Shown here piece by piece: positions 40,230 through 50,149 of a stretch of DNA of 64,000 nucleotides. Positions within the stretch are counted from its first letter, which is position 1; each line of letters starts with the position of its first letter. The notes under the pieces were generated by a model. That model was not told the origin of the DNA, did no database searches, and saw only the letters and a program-made list of their open reading frames with translations. This DNA comes from Nothophaeocryptopus gaeumannii (lineage: Eukaryota; Ascomycota; Dothideomycetes; Mycosphaerellales; Mycosphaerellaceae): contig JASISA010000041.1 of assembly GCA_031771865.1 (NCBI GenBank), positions 744,001-808,000 on the forward strand, in the 5' to 3' direction. Made by a program: the position numbers and the translations under genes.

Positions 40230-41113
40230 TACATAGAGCTGTGGTGCTCTGGATTCAGAGCACCCTGTTGATCCTAGCCCAGTAGCAAAGTGAGATTTCC
40301 TCGAACTGCACAGAATTCAGTCGTCTATAGGTCAAGTCTCTATAGACAGCTGAATGAGCAGCTATTGCCTGCGGCTCTTGTATTCCTCTGTCAAATATTG
40401 CATCCCGCCGCTCTTGAAAGCCTTTTCCTCCCTATCTGGAAGCCATTTGATTCTGCAACTTAAAACCCGCCGGCGTGGACGCTCAAATCAGTAGGTGCGT
40501 CAACATTCGCCAGTCACGGGCGGAACCATCAAATAGCACCTTGTTTGGCCGATGATTGCAGCGCAGTTTTTACTGGGTGCCACAGTCCGTCGCGGTGCAA
40601 ACTCCGGAGTATTCATTCCCGACAATACCTCCACGCGAGCTGAGCTGCAAGTATGTCGTGGTGTACTTTCACTGCAATGTATATTGCTCCACCGGGCGAG
40701 CCGATGGGACGGATGCTAGTGAATGCGCGGCCTTCGACCGGTGAGACCAGTAACCAATCGCGGCGCACGATACTCATGAACATCGGGCAGGAAGTGACTC
40801 ATCGCTTATCCAGTGAGCCGACCTCCCCCCTGCTACAGACGTGTCGAAATGTAGTCCGCTTGAATGGAGTTGAATTGTGATCCGAGAGGCATGCAACAAT
40901 GCCGATACTGGCACGGGTGGGCGGAAGAAGCAAACGTGCGCGCCCGCTCTTGGCGCATCGGGGCTATGCAGATGGTACGATGCGCGATTCAGGGACCCCT
41001 GAAATCCGCTTCCTTTACAGAGCGCATGATATGACCAAAACTGTCGCCACATAAGTAATCGATCAAGCGCCCGTTCGACTGGCGAGGAGCATTCAACCAC
41101 AGCAGGCCTTGCG
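40230..41113. other. Intergenic, no gene seen
   Basis: Divergent upstream regions of the genes at 40229 (minus) and 41114 (plus). No further feature recognised. Confidence 0.4.
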
Positions 41114-41317
41114 ATGTCTGTTCCCGCCAAGCTTCAGAGGCGGTATCCAGCGAGAGGCCCCATGCAGCTGTTTCGCTTCACCTCTCTCACTCAATTCATA
41201 TGCGCTCGCTGCGGGAAGAGCAAGTGCTCTAAGCTTGCAGCAAGACAACATGGAGATTGGAATTGTCTACTTTGCAAAGGGTGCTACGGGAAGCTTTTCA
41301 AGCTGATCTCTGTGTGA
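41114..41317 (+). CDS. Small Cys-rich (zinc-ribbon-like) protein
   Basis: 67 aa from the ATG at 41114. The C-terminal half reads FICARCGKSKCSKLAARQHG, then DWNCLLCKGCYGKLF. The CxxC pair (CARC) and the CKGC pair, 24 residues apart, form a plausible four-Cys zinc ribbon; extra Cys residues lie between them. Small fungal proteins with FxCxxCGKxKxSK and a CNGCYG-like end exist, but I know no function for them. Short, so the call rests on the motif spacing. Confidence 0.5.
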   Translation: MSVPAKLQRRYPARGPMQLFRFTSLTQFICARCGKSKCSKLAARQHGDWNCLLCKGCYGKLFKLISV

Positions 41318-42908
41318 CCACTCGTTTGGTATCAGTGAGCTTCCATAGTCGCAATTGCGTTCTTGCAAGATCCTGCTCTGCTAGCTGAACTATGAGCTGC
41401 TTCGCGATTGACACAAGCGATAGCTACCGTAAGACTGCTGTAGTGACCAGAACTAGCGTACTAGGCCAACGGACTGATTCCCCAGGCTGCGTGGTGCTTA
41501 CTAGAGTAGGTCTCTCCAGTGAAAGATGATGTGCCGAAACATCATTCAAATTGGCAGTGACTCTGCATCCAGGGCAAAATACGTGGTGTGGCCCAGATCC
41601 TATCCATTGAGACAGAATTAAGCAATCTGTTCGGTGTTTGAAGTCATGCTGCAGGTTCGGAGTATGGCTGAACAGCGCTAAGGCAGACGAAACTACTAAG
41701 AGAGCAATGATTAACGATCTGCGCTGACGCGAAGACCAGCACCTTGCTGTTTTTGTTACCTTAGAGTAGCTTGGAGTTGTTCAGAAATGGCGAGAAGAGG
41801 CTATGCTGGGCTCTACGATTGGGTTTCGGGGTATGAAGTATCGCGGTACACTTTACTGTGGCGCCTATGTGCGGCAAAGGTTGTGTACACATGTCGAAGC
41901 TACATGGAACTATACATTCTTGCCGGCGGCAACGTGTTGCTTGATCCACAATACAAGTTGACTTTTCTTGCTCTCGCAGTCGTGTTTGCTGGGATTTCCA
42001 GGTGTGCCTCAGTCTCAAGACTTTTTCCCATGTTATGCAGAACTTGAACAGTCTCACCTACGAAGTCGCTTAGGTGCAGGACCTCAAAGTAGCTCCAATC
42101 TGTACTATCGAGGAAGAACCACTAGCAGAAGGCGGTCCGCACTGCTTGTGCTTGGCTTGCCATTCTAGCCTCTTGCGACAGCCGGTCGTGGTTGCCTCTA
42201 GGTTAGCATACGCTTCAGTGGTGTGCTTCACGCTAGTGCTTCCTCAAAGCCAGGAGGCTTCGACTCACGAAAGTGCACCGGCCAAGCTCGAGCTGACACC
42301 GGAGGCCATCGCTCGACAATCGCAGTCGCAGCCCCGGCACCGAGCTGTCGACTGTCTCTGACAGGGCAAAGTCCGTAGGAGATATGCAGAGGTTAGGAAA
42401 GCTTCGCGGTGCATCGTTCTAGATCTCGCGGGCTTCGCGTTTCGAGCAGTGATGCGGCGCGGCGTCCAAGTGGCTGGCGGTCCATCGAGGCCGGACGGCA
42501 TAAGCGCATGATGTACAGAAGACCAGCCAGTCATTCAAGAAGTCTCCCGCCGGTGCCATCGTGTCCAGATCGCTAGGCAGGGCGATCGGCGAGGTGTTCT
42601 ACTGCCGCGGGTTGTCGTTGCAGCGTCGTGCTGGGGTCCGACGCTAGGGTCCTGGGCAACCGCGGCCCGTCGAAGCATCGGGGCCAGAACCGTGGCCAGA
42701 TCGTGCGGTGATTGGCCAGAAAATGGAGGGAGGGCTCAGCTCCGCTGTTAGCCTACAGCACACACCCACCTTTCAGGTGTGGTGCGCCAACAACCTGTAC
42801 TCCCTCATATAGTCGGCAGTTCCTTCATCACGCTTTCAGACAACCTAGGAAAACACGACGCGAGTGCGCTTTGCAGCTCTTTTACGGTACTCTTGATCCA
42901 TCGACGGC
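41318..42908. other. Intergenic, 1.6 kb, no gene seen
   Basis: Short frames on both strands without domain support. No transposon protein, tRNA or repeat recognised. It is the longest apparently empty stretch in the right half of the window. Confidence 0.45.
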
Positions 42909-43544
42909 ATGCGCTGCGCGATACTTGAGGTCGAGCGCAAATTCTGTGGTTTGGCGGTACCACGGCTTACAATGCATGCTGGCACGCCCAGCTTCCTCAG
43001 TCTACGATACCTTGGGGAGCAGAGCTTCAAAGATACCTACTATGATAAACACAACAAGCTCTCGTCCAGCGGCGTCTGGATTCGCAAAAGACAATTTGTT
43101 AGCAAAGAACCCATGTGGGAGGCCAAAGTCCGTCAAGGGGGCACGTTCAACAACTCAATGTTTGAGGAGCTTACCGATACATCAGCTATCGCACGATGTG
43201 TATCGGACATTACCGGTCGAGATAAGGTCGCATCAAGTGACTTTGGCTTGGACATCACGGCACACATGGGTACAAAGCGCAAGTCATGGCTTGCTGATAA
43301 TCAGTTCAAGATAGTCCTCGATTCGATGGATTTTGGGCACGAAATTGGTGAGGTGGAGCTCGAGCGCAAATACACACTGCCACCATCTCAGGGTTCTGCT
43401 TTCCTGGTCGACGCGTGGAAGCGCAGGATTACACAGAACATGGATCGCCAAATCGAAACATTCATGAAGCATTACCACTGGGCGTTTCGGCCTGGAATTC
43501 CGCGAGGCAAGCTGACTGCTTTCTTCGAGAGAAAAGAACATTGA
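42909..43544 (+). CDS. CYTH-domain triphosphatase (thiamine-triphosphatase-like)
   Basis: Single exon, 211 aa, near the size of animal ThTPase (about 230). The CYTH fold is a beta tunnel that binds a triphosphate and Mg2+ and hydrolyses the terminal phosphate. The diagnostic ExExK is present at E7-V-E9-R-K11 (LEVERKF). KDTYYD (strand 3), GVWIRKR and WEAKVRQGG supply the basic and acidic tunnel residues, and GEVELERKY supplies the late acidic pair. All expected charged positions are kept. Substrate is inferred from eukaryotic relatives (thiamine triphosphate); inorganic triphosphate or a nucleotide is possible. It converges on the P-loop gene at 43721. Confidence 0.88.
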   Translation: MRCAILEVERKFCGLAVPRLTMHAGTPSFLSLRYLGEQSFKDTYYDKHNKLSSSGVWIRKRQFVSKEPMWEAKVRQGGTFNNSMFEELTDTSAIARCVSDITGRDKVASSDFGLDITAHMGTKRKSWLADNQFKIVLDSMDFGHEIGEVELERKYTLPPSQGSAFLVDAWKRRITQNMDRQIETFMKHYHWAFRPGIPRGKLTAFFERKEH

Positions 43545-43720
43545 GTCAAAATGCGGGGAGCAGCGCACGACGATCGAACCCCCGACTTTTCCTCTATTGC
43601 GGCACTTGCAAGAATCGAACTGCTTAAATCCGACAAGCACTGCCAAATCCGATCGTATCGCTGTTGCACACCGTCAAGGAGTCAAAGATTGTGGACTTAG
43701 GATTCGCGCGCCATTAAGTG

Positions 43721-44305
43721 TTATAGTAGCAGCCGGCCTACCACAAATCCCACTCTCTTCTCAATGGATACAACATCTTTCGGCAATAGGTGATAGGGTA
43801 TGCCCTCCTCCTGTAAGATTCCCGTGAAAAGCTCGTTCATAGCTTCCCATTGCTTTATGTCTTCGAAGGCGATTCTCACCGAATCCGAACTGAGCCAGGC
43901 TCTCTGACCTGCTTCACAGAGAATTACCAAACCATCCCTCATCCTCTGAACCGAAGCTGTCCACCCCTCTATTTCTTTGATTGCGCTTGAGGAGCCTGAC
44001 TGTAGTTGACCATAGATGGTGGGATCAAGCACTGATCGGTCCGAAATGAACCACTTGCTCTGAACAGACTCTTCAGCTTTGATTTGCGCCTTCGCTGTGC
44101 ATTGCTGGAGATCAATCCAGCGATTCGTTCCAAAATCATCGGCCGTAAAGTGGTTACTGCTCATGATTTCCCTAACAACTTCATGAATTACAGCGGGCTG
44201 TGGTCTCTCAATGCTGCTGTCGTTGGACAAGATTTTCTCCAGTTCCAGCACAAGCGTCGTCTTTCCAGTGCATTGGGGCCCGATGATGAATATGTTGGAC
44301 GGCAT
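43721..44305 (-). CDS. P-loop NTPase of the NadR-like/AAA_28 type
   Basis: Single exon, 194 aa. The Walker A motif GPQCTGKT is at residues 9-16, right after the first strand (NIFIIG). The segment VIHEVVREIMSS matches the second strand and helix, and WFISDRSVLDPTIYG is the Walker-B/DxD-like strand of deoxynucleoside-kinase-like and NadR-like ATPases. A short C-terminal region (IPYHLLPKDVVSIEKRVGFV) resembles the ending of small fungal AAA_28 proteins. It probably phosphorylates a nucleoside or other small molecule, but the substrate is unknown. Its stop lies 176 bp from the stop of the CYTH gene, so the two are tail to tail. Confidence 0.75.
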   Translation of the reverse strand: MPSNIFIIGPQCTGKTTLVLELEKILSNDSSIERPQPAVIHEVVREIMSSNHFTADDFGTNRWIDLQQCTAKAQIKAEESVQSKWFISDRSVLDPTIYGQLQSGSSSAIKEIEGWTASVQRMRDGLVILCEAGQRAWLSSDSVRIAFEDIKQWEAMNELFTGILQEEGIPYHLLPKDVVSIEKRVGFVVGRLLL

Positions 44306-44741
44306 GCGAGCACGGTCGAAAGCCGCAGAAGGGCTCCTTGGGATGTAACTTAGCTAGAGAAGCCCTGTGAACGAGAGGTAAATATATTGCCATATGTACG
44401 AATTTGTCATGACCACCGATCTTAAAAAGTGGGGTAGCATTAAAGCCGGACTACGTGTCCTCAATCGCGATGCAATATGACTCATCTTCCTGCATGCATG
44501 CGGCAGAGAATGGACATACCCAGAGGAGCCAGCGGCTGGAAACTACAATTGGGTTATTGGAATATGGCCTTAGTACATCCCGAGCCCCCAACAGAGAGCA
44601 ACCAAGGCAGGCTTTGCTATACCGGCCTCCAGTGATACATGCAATCGAGATGCAAAGTGGGACTTCAGAGCGGTACAAATTGATCCGTAAACAGCGACGG
44701 ATACGCTTGAGGCTTAAGTATTCGCTCCCCAGAACTAAGAA
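44306..44741. other. Gap between P-loop gene and viperin gene
   Basis: About 435 bp. It holds the promoter of the P-loop gene and the 3' flank of the viperin gene. No other feature seen. Confidence 0.45.
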
Positions 44742-45776
44742 TTATTCACCATTGTAGCTGCTTTGACTCGTGCTCGTCAACACAGCTGCGAGTGTCTCGA
44801 TGTGCACGCCAATCGTAAAGGCCACCTCGCTCATAAAAAGCGTCCAGGTCCCAAACACACTCGCGAGAGCAGATTGAACACCGACATCCAGAATCGATTT
44901 CGATGGCTGTCGACCCGCACGATCGAGAAAGCGCATGTATTCGTCCAAGATAAGGTATGACTTTGCCATAAGCCGATTTGGTTCTGGCACCAATGACCCC
45001 TGGCTCTTATGCTTCTCGATGAAAGACTCAAATTCTTCCGTTGTGATAGTGAATTTCGTAGCATCCCGGAGCCTCTTATCAGAGTCATTTTCCCCCTGCA
45101 CAATGAGCACCTGGAAGCACTTCCAGCGACATGGTGAAAGGGCCGAGACGAGTTCGTTCATGTCCTCCTTCCAGTTAAGATGGCACACGACTGTGTTTAG
45201 CTTGAATCTAATACCATATTTATCACACCAAGCTTTCACTTGATGTAATTGCCGAACGTTGCTGCCGGTGCCTCTTCCGATTTTTGAGTTCGTTTCTTCG
45301 TTGAATGAGTCGCAAGAAATTGCGAGTATGTCAATATTTTGGCCGTGGCGTTGGAGGAAGCTTTCCTTTACTTTGCTGCCGTTGCTAACGATGGAGACGG
45401 ACTCTAATCCAATATCTTTGCAGTAATCCACGAGGCGTCCTAGGAACTTCGGGTACAGGAACGGCTCGCCGCCAGCAAAATTGATCTTACGCATCCCAGC
45501 TTCTTTCAACATTCTGATGCCACGCATAGCATCCCCAACCGGGACGATGTGTGAACTAGTAGCAGTGTGGAAGCAGAATCCGCATGACATGTTGCATTGG
45601 CGGGTGAAGTGATAGTTCACCGAGATTGGTTTGCTGGTATCGTCATTTTGACGCCCTGCTATGTCAGGTGGTGAGCCAGAGCCGGTGCGCGATGATTTTC
45701 GGACAGAACGGAAGCATCTCATGAATCCATAGCCGAGTAGAATGGCCATGCAGAGAGACATGGAGTAGACTATCAT
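44742..45776 (-). CDS. RSAD2-like: Viperin-like radical SAM enzyme with a frameshift near the C-terminus
   Basis: 344 aa from the ATG at 45776. A hydrophobic/amphipathic N-terminus (MIVYSMSLCMAILLGYGFM) could bind the ER. The radical-SAM core is almost collinear with animal viperin: SVNYHFTRQCNMSCGFCFHT with the CxxxCxxC [4Fe-4S] motif, RKINFAGGEPFLYPKFL (GGE), SVSIVSNGS, DILAISCDSF, EEFESFIEKHKSQ, LILDEYMRFLDRAGR and KSILDVGV. Viperin converts CTP to ddhCTP, an antiviral chain terminator. At 44855-44850 the frame slips: the minus-strand frame two bases on (equivalent to one lost T) reads WDLDAFYERGGLYDW and ends with a terminal Trp at 44749-44751, stop 44746-44748. That ending is what viperins have; the open frame instead gives an unrelated tail. 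Either a sequencing error or loss of the CIA-recognised Trp tail. Confidence 0.88.
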   Translation of the reverse strand: MIVYSMSLCMAILLGYGFMRCFRSVRKSSRTGSGSPPDIAGRQNDDTSKPISVNYHFTRQCNMSCGFCFHTATSSHIVPVGDAMRGIRMLKEAGMRKINFAGGEPFLYPKFLGRLVDYCKDIGLESVSIVSNGSKVKESFLQRHGQNIDILAISCDSFNEETNSKIGRGTGSNVRQLHQVKAWCDKYGIRFKLNTVVCHLNWKEDMNELVSALSPCRWKCFQVLIVQGENDSDKRLRDATKFTITTEEFESFIEKHKSQGSLVPEPNRLMAKSYLILDEYMRFLDRAGRQPSKSILDVGVQSALASVFGTWTLFMSEVAFTIGVHIETLAAVLTSTSQSSYNGE

Positions 45777-46196
45777 GGTGAAAGTGTCTGAAACAAAGTG
45801 ATTCAAGCTGGAGTGGCCATGATGGATGCTCTTTGTCCTTATAACAATATCACATGAGAAGATCATACGAAGCCCCGTCAGTGGAACGAGTGACATCCTT
45901 GCGGAATGCAATGACGCTATACCGAGGTCATTCTTTGTAATATATGCACATGCAAGGCTCTGGCTGATTTCGCTGGTGAGGCTGCCTCGCCCCTCTGCAT
46001 GTGCTGATTAGCGCATGTAACATTACATGCATGCAATTTCAGCAGCTTCTCTGCCCTGGTTCCAGTCTACTCGTAGATCTTTTCGAGCATGTGGGGAGGG
46101 CTCGCCTGTTGGCTTACTCGTGAGGCCTCCCCATCTTTGCACACGCCTATGACACTACAGAAAATAGCTTTGCTATCCTCTCTTGATCCGATTAAA
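45777..46196. promoter_or_regulatory. Shared promoter region of viperin and UMP-CMP-type kinase genes
   Basis: 420 bp between the two divergent start codons. No frame of its own is credible. Co-regulation of the pair is inferred from the layout. I found no clear palindromic operator. Confidence 0.5.
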
Positions 46197-46878
46197 ATGC
46201 TCGTGTTCGTGATAGGTGAGAATCAAAGCATGGCTGTCTCGCCCTTGCTCATATCGTCTAGGGGCTCCAGGATCTGGAAAGGGGACTCTTTGTCGCAAGT
46301 TGTGTTTGGAGTTCAGATACTCGCATTTCTCGATCGGAGACCATCTGCGAAGCATTGTTCAAGCCAAAAGCGAGTCTCTTGATCGGCGTGTTATCGACCG
46401 CATACAGAGGAGTGAGCTTCTATCTATCAAAGATTTGCTTCCCATCCTCCAGGAGGCTGTGGGCCAGCTCCGGGTGGATGGTGCCAGTGTGGTTGTTGTC
46501 GACGGGTTTCCTCGCAATATCGACCAGGTCAAAAACGAGGAAGCTATCACTTTACAACCTCATGTAGTGCTGTTCTTTGACTGCCCGCGCGAGATTGCGA
46601 AGGAACGCTACCTGACCAGGGCACTTGCTGGACGGGATAGCGACCCGGAAGTCTTTAACAGGAGACACGAGGAATTCATCCAGCTGAACGGAGCTCTGGT
46701 AAAAGAGTATGCTGAAAGAGGCATCCTTCTCAAGGTAACAGTTGGCCGGAAATCGAAACATGCAAAGCCGTCATCTGATCCCCTTGTGCAGATAGACACA
46801 AGCAGAGATACCGAAGTTTCCTACATGGCTTTGTTGCATGTGCTTCGCACATCAAGTTGTGGTCTGTGCGGACCTTGA
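46197..46878 (+). CDS. UMP-CMP/adenylate-type nucleoside monophosphate kinase
   Basis: Two exons (46197-46215 and 46262-46878) with a 46-nt GTGAGA...TAG intron give 211 aa starting MLVFVIGAPGSGKGTLCRKL. The intron is required to start the protein at the first strand. P-loop GAPGSGKGT at residues 7-15; NMP-binding segment HFSIGDHLR; VVVDGFPRNIDQVKN (DGFPR); LFFDCPREI; and a short lid with catalytic arginines (ERYLTRALAGRDSDPEVFNRR). Short-lid kinases of this size are UMP-CMP kinases or AK1-like. It would supply CDP from CMP. In vertebrates the mitochondrial UMP-CMP kinase gene CMPK2 is the genomic partner of viperin; the protein here is a different, shorter kinase, but the pairing is alike. 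Confidence 0.85.
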
Positions 46879-47766
46879 GAAACATTGCAGACATTGGAAC
46901 TAGTTACACGGCATGACCTTGAGTGAGCCCCAAACGACGATTTGGCCGACAGTCACACATCTCGGCGCGATCACACACACGGACACGGCCCCGAAGAGTT
47001 GAAGACCTGCGGAAAGTGTCAGACGCGGCGGCTGTTATGATACGAATTCATTCTCATGGCAGGAATTGGTCTGAGCAGAACAGAAGTAAGAAGTGCGCGT
47101 TGATGCTCGACAATGAAGAACACAGCATATGACGAGCTGCCAAGCCAAGGTGCCCGTTATAGTTCAGCCTTCGCGAGCTACTGCCAGAACACTGAACCTC
47201 ATATTATCAGGCTTCATATGGAGACAATCGTTGAACACCTTGAATACAGTCTCCACAGCCACAACATCCTGGACTTGCCTCCAGTACTACTAACTCATGG
47301 GAGGTGACGTTCGCGAAAGGTCCACGTGTTGCATTGAGAGAAAGGTCAGGTTGGAAAAGGTGAAATCTATAAGTTAGATCAGACTAACTTGTACGTCGAG
47401 AGCTAGGAGCCAGTGCCTGATCGCAACCACAGTGGCTGTCATTACGGCCAGCATGCCGTCAACGTCAAAATGTGTCGCTGAATCGGCAATTTGAGGACAG
47501 ATGCAGTACTCTAAAGATTGTAGGCGCGAAAAGCAGGAGACCTGTGCAACGCCAGGAAAACACTTCGAAAGCGATGATTTCCAGTGCGACTTTCGAATCG
47601 CTCAATCTCTGAGATCGGGAGACGATCGAGATTAGTCCCAAAGGTAAGGCCGGAAACATGCGCTAGCAAGGTGAAATGGTAGGTCTATGCAACGTTAGTC
47701 ACGATCTCGTCAAGGTCTGGTATTTGAGGGTATAACTTGCCTGGAAGCCAGTGAATAAACGGAAGG
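46879..47766. other. Intergenic, no gene seen
   Basis: About 890 bp without a supported frame. Confidence 0.45.
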
Positions 47767-47961
47767 CTAATTAGAATACCCTTCCTTCTTGTGCCTGTTC
47801 CTAGAGCTTTCAGCGGCCTTCTCCATCAACTCTTCCGCCTCTCGCTTCTCTCGCTCCTTCTTAGCTGCCTCGCGCTTCGCCTTCGAATCGTCCGCGGCCT
47901 TCTGCATCTGCTCCTCCTCCTGGTCATTCGGGACCTTTATGAAACCGCCGCTTTCAGTCAT
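47767..47961 (-). CDS. Small highly charged helical protein
   Basis: 64 aa, almost entirely Lys, Glu, Asp, Arg and Ala after the first ten residues (KAADDSKAKREAAKKEREKR), predicted as one long helix. Such small charged proteins are common in fungal genomes, but no function can be named. A GGGTAAGC sequence at about 48052-48059 (minus strand) could be a 5'-UTR intron donor. The frame is short, so confidence is moderate. Confidence 0.45.
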   Translation of the reverse strand: MTESGGFIKVPNDQEEEQMQKAADDSKAKREAAKKEREKREAEELMEKAAESSRNRHKKEGYSN

Positions 47962-48808
47962 TTTGTTTGTTGAAGGGTAATCGGGTTGGAATGGTATGGA
48001 GATCTTGACCCGGTTGATGGGATGAAGTAAGGAGATGCAGGTGGTAGAGCTTACCCATATGCAAATCGCAATGCGAACATGAACTTATAAAGACTCGAGT
48101 ATCATCTTCCTGAGCTCATTGCGGGGAGCAGTGCAGGAGGGCTAGTGTTATCGAAACAATCACGAGCTTGCAGACAGCTGGGTCACCATTGGCCATGCTA
48201 TCTTTGAATCACGCTGCCCAGTGGGGTCGGCTGGAATATAGTGGGTTCGATACGGAGCATCATTGGCGGCCGTAAGCGTGGAGTATTGCGGCACACCATT
48301 TGGCGCGTATACATAGATAAGTCTTGCTCAACGTGCGAACAGGGTACTGCATATGCCCAGTCAACAAAAATCATGCCGGAAAAACCGAAACGAAAAAGAG
48401 CAGGCGCAAGCAGGGTTCACGCTGCTTCCGATCCGAGTACAGATCCGATCCGGCACACGTTGAATTATATTGAAAGAAATGACCATGTGACTGATGACAC
48501 GATATCCAATCGCACTCACTTGCACAGTGTAAGAATACGAGCAGCTCCGTTCATGGGACTAGTCGTCATCTCTAGACGAGTGTTCAACGGGGGCATGCGC
48601 GGAGAACATTGGCCGGATGGCCACGCTTGTTGTACCTGACAAGCTTAGGCAACCTCTGCTGGCACCTGTAGGTTGTGAGGATGCGGAAATGTCCACGTGA
48701 GATGGTAAGACCATTGCAAATGAACAGTACCAGGGCGATCTGGTCTTTAGCTAAGGCAGCTGAGGAGCTCGTCGAACTGTTCCCACCACGCCGCTCTTTG
48801 GCTTTTCT
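47962..48808. other. Intergenic, no gene seen
   Basis: Upstream of the small charged protein and 3' of the APH-family gene. Frames here lack support. Confidence 0.4.
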
Positions 48809-50149
48809 TCATAGGCCCCTCTCCTTGCACTCCTGGTCATACGCCTTCAGATCCTCCATCTTCATTTCAATGAACTGTTCCATCTTTCTCTGCTGTGTTT
48901 CGTCTAGCACATCATCTCCCTTCCGATGAAGCGCGCCCCAGTAGATGTCATCTACATCCAGGCTCTTCCTAATCCCGTAATCGAACCAAAAGCGTCCGCT
49001 TCTCCATGATTCCCGCATCTCGGCCGATAGCTTGAATGATATTTGCGGCGATTTCGCCTCCACTCGCTCTAGGGCGCGGAGAAACTGCTTCAATCTAGGT
49101 TCGTAGCGAGCTAAAAACTCTTCCATGCTGTAATTCTCTAGCCACATATCTGGTCCTTTCAGTATGAGCCACCACGGTGGATCATAAGAAAACTGTGCTG
49201 GCATGGCATGGGTGAATTCCCAGTCAATTATTGCATGGATTTTGAGACTTTCCGGGTCGGCAAGCATGTTTGAAGGCTGGAAGTCTTCACAGAAGAGCTT
49301 GAAAGGGCCATTGTTGTCCATGCAATATTTCGGGATGAGTTGTCGGAACCGGTTTCGTGCAATGTACCTCCTCTTAGCATCTTGTGCACCACTTGCAAGA
49401 TTGCGTTGTACACGAAGATGAAGAAGGTTTTCATCAGATTGGTATTCGAGATACTCCCGGGTTGATTGGAACGGCCCGACGGGGAAAGTTTCCACTGGAT
49501 AATTCAAGACGGTCGCCGCCATCTCATTCATGTTGTACGTGAAGGGCCTCTCAGTGGCTTGCCACTTCTCCGTGTTCGGGTCCTTGGTTATGGCTCCAAT
49601 AGCGTCGAAATCCAGTTGAGAAAGATCGATCATGAACTCCGCCAGCTGTTCGTAGACGTAGTCAAGTTTATCATCATCAATATCGTCTCTCAGAATGACA
49701 TTGTCCTCCTCCGACTGGGGGGGCTGCCTCAAAAGGGCAGTGAGCGAAATGCCATCGATACGGCTCATAATGATGAAAGGACCCATGTTTCTGGGACTTT
49801 CATCTGTTAATCCCCAGCTGATTACGTGTGGAACAGGAAGTTTTGTCTTTTCTCTTAAGTATTCCAAGACTTGGACCTCGCTCTTGACCTTTTCCTCTCG
49901 TCTATCGGTCAGTGTGTGGCCTGGTTTCGGGAACCGGATGATGGCCCTTGGTCCCCCATTGTTGAAGCGCACGGAGATGCAGAAGTTGAAGGAGCCTTTG
50001 AGATACCCATCGAATTCCCCATCAGGACATCCTGGGAGGCGGCTCGACACAAAGGCTACAATTTCTTCCTTTGCGCCGACAGCCTCAACCAACCAAGCTC
50101 TGCACTCATCATCGGACTTGACCTCAGCAATCTCGTCGTAAGCAGTCAT
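48809..50149 (-). CDS. Aminoglycoside-phosphotransferase-like (APH family) kinase
   Basis: Single exon, 446 aa. Fungal APH-family proteins share the protein-kinase fold and phosphorylate small molecules. N-lobe: CISVRFNNGGPRAIIRFPKP, with a strand-Arg variant of the ATP Lys. The hinge region FIIMSRIDGISLTALL is typical. The catalytic loop LFCEDFQPSNMLAD corresponds to H-G-D-xxxx-N; the first His is Cys here, while the Asp and Asn are kept. The metal loop is IIDWEFTHA (DWE). WGALHRKGDDV and the last helices match the fungal group. Substrate unknown. Not an antibiotic-resistance call: the family is large and mostly uncharacterised in fungi. Confidence 0.85.
   Translation of the reverse strand: MTAYDEIAEVKSDDECRAWLVEAVGAKEEIVAFVSSRLPGCPDGEFDGYLKGSFNFCISVRFNNGGPRAIIRFPKPGHTLTDRREEKVKSEVQVLEYLREKTKLPVPHVISWGLTDESPRNMGPFIIMSRIDGISLTALLRQPPQSEEDNVILRDDIDDDKLDYVYEQLAEFMIDLSQLDFDAIGAITKDPNTEKWQATERPFTYNMNEMAATVLNYPVETFPVGPFQSTREYLEYQSDENLLHLRVQRNLASGAQDAKRRYIARNRFRQLIPKYCMDNNGPFKLFCEDFQPSNMLADPESLKIHAIIDWEFTHAMPAQFSYDPPWWLILKGPDMWLENYSMEEFLARYEPRLKQFLRALERVEAKSPQISFKLSAEMRESWRSGRFWFDYGIRKSLDVDDIYWGALHRKGDDVLDETQQRKMEQFIEMKMEDLKAYDQECKERGL

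Noticed and set aside
43555..43650. tRNA-like T-arm sequences on the minus strand (GGGGGTTCGATC and GCAGTTCGATT) and a CTCCCCGCA-TTTT ending
   Set aside because: No matching 5' acceptor half, D-arm or paired T-stem could be assembled, even allowing a GT-AG insert. Probably tRNA debris or chance.
48809..50149. Aminoglycoside resistance gene
   Set aside because: The fold is APH-like, but fungal members of this family are numerous and not known to inactivate aminoglycosides; no mobile-element context.
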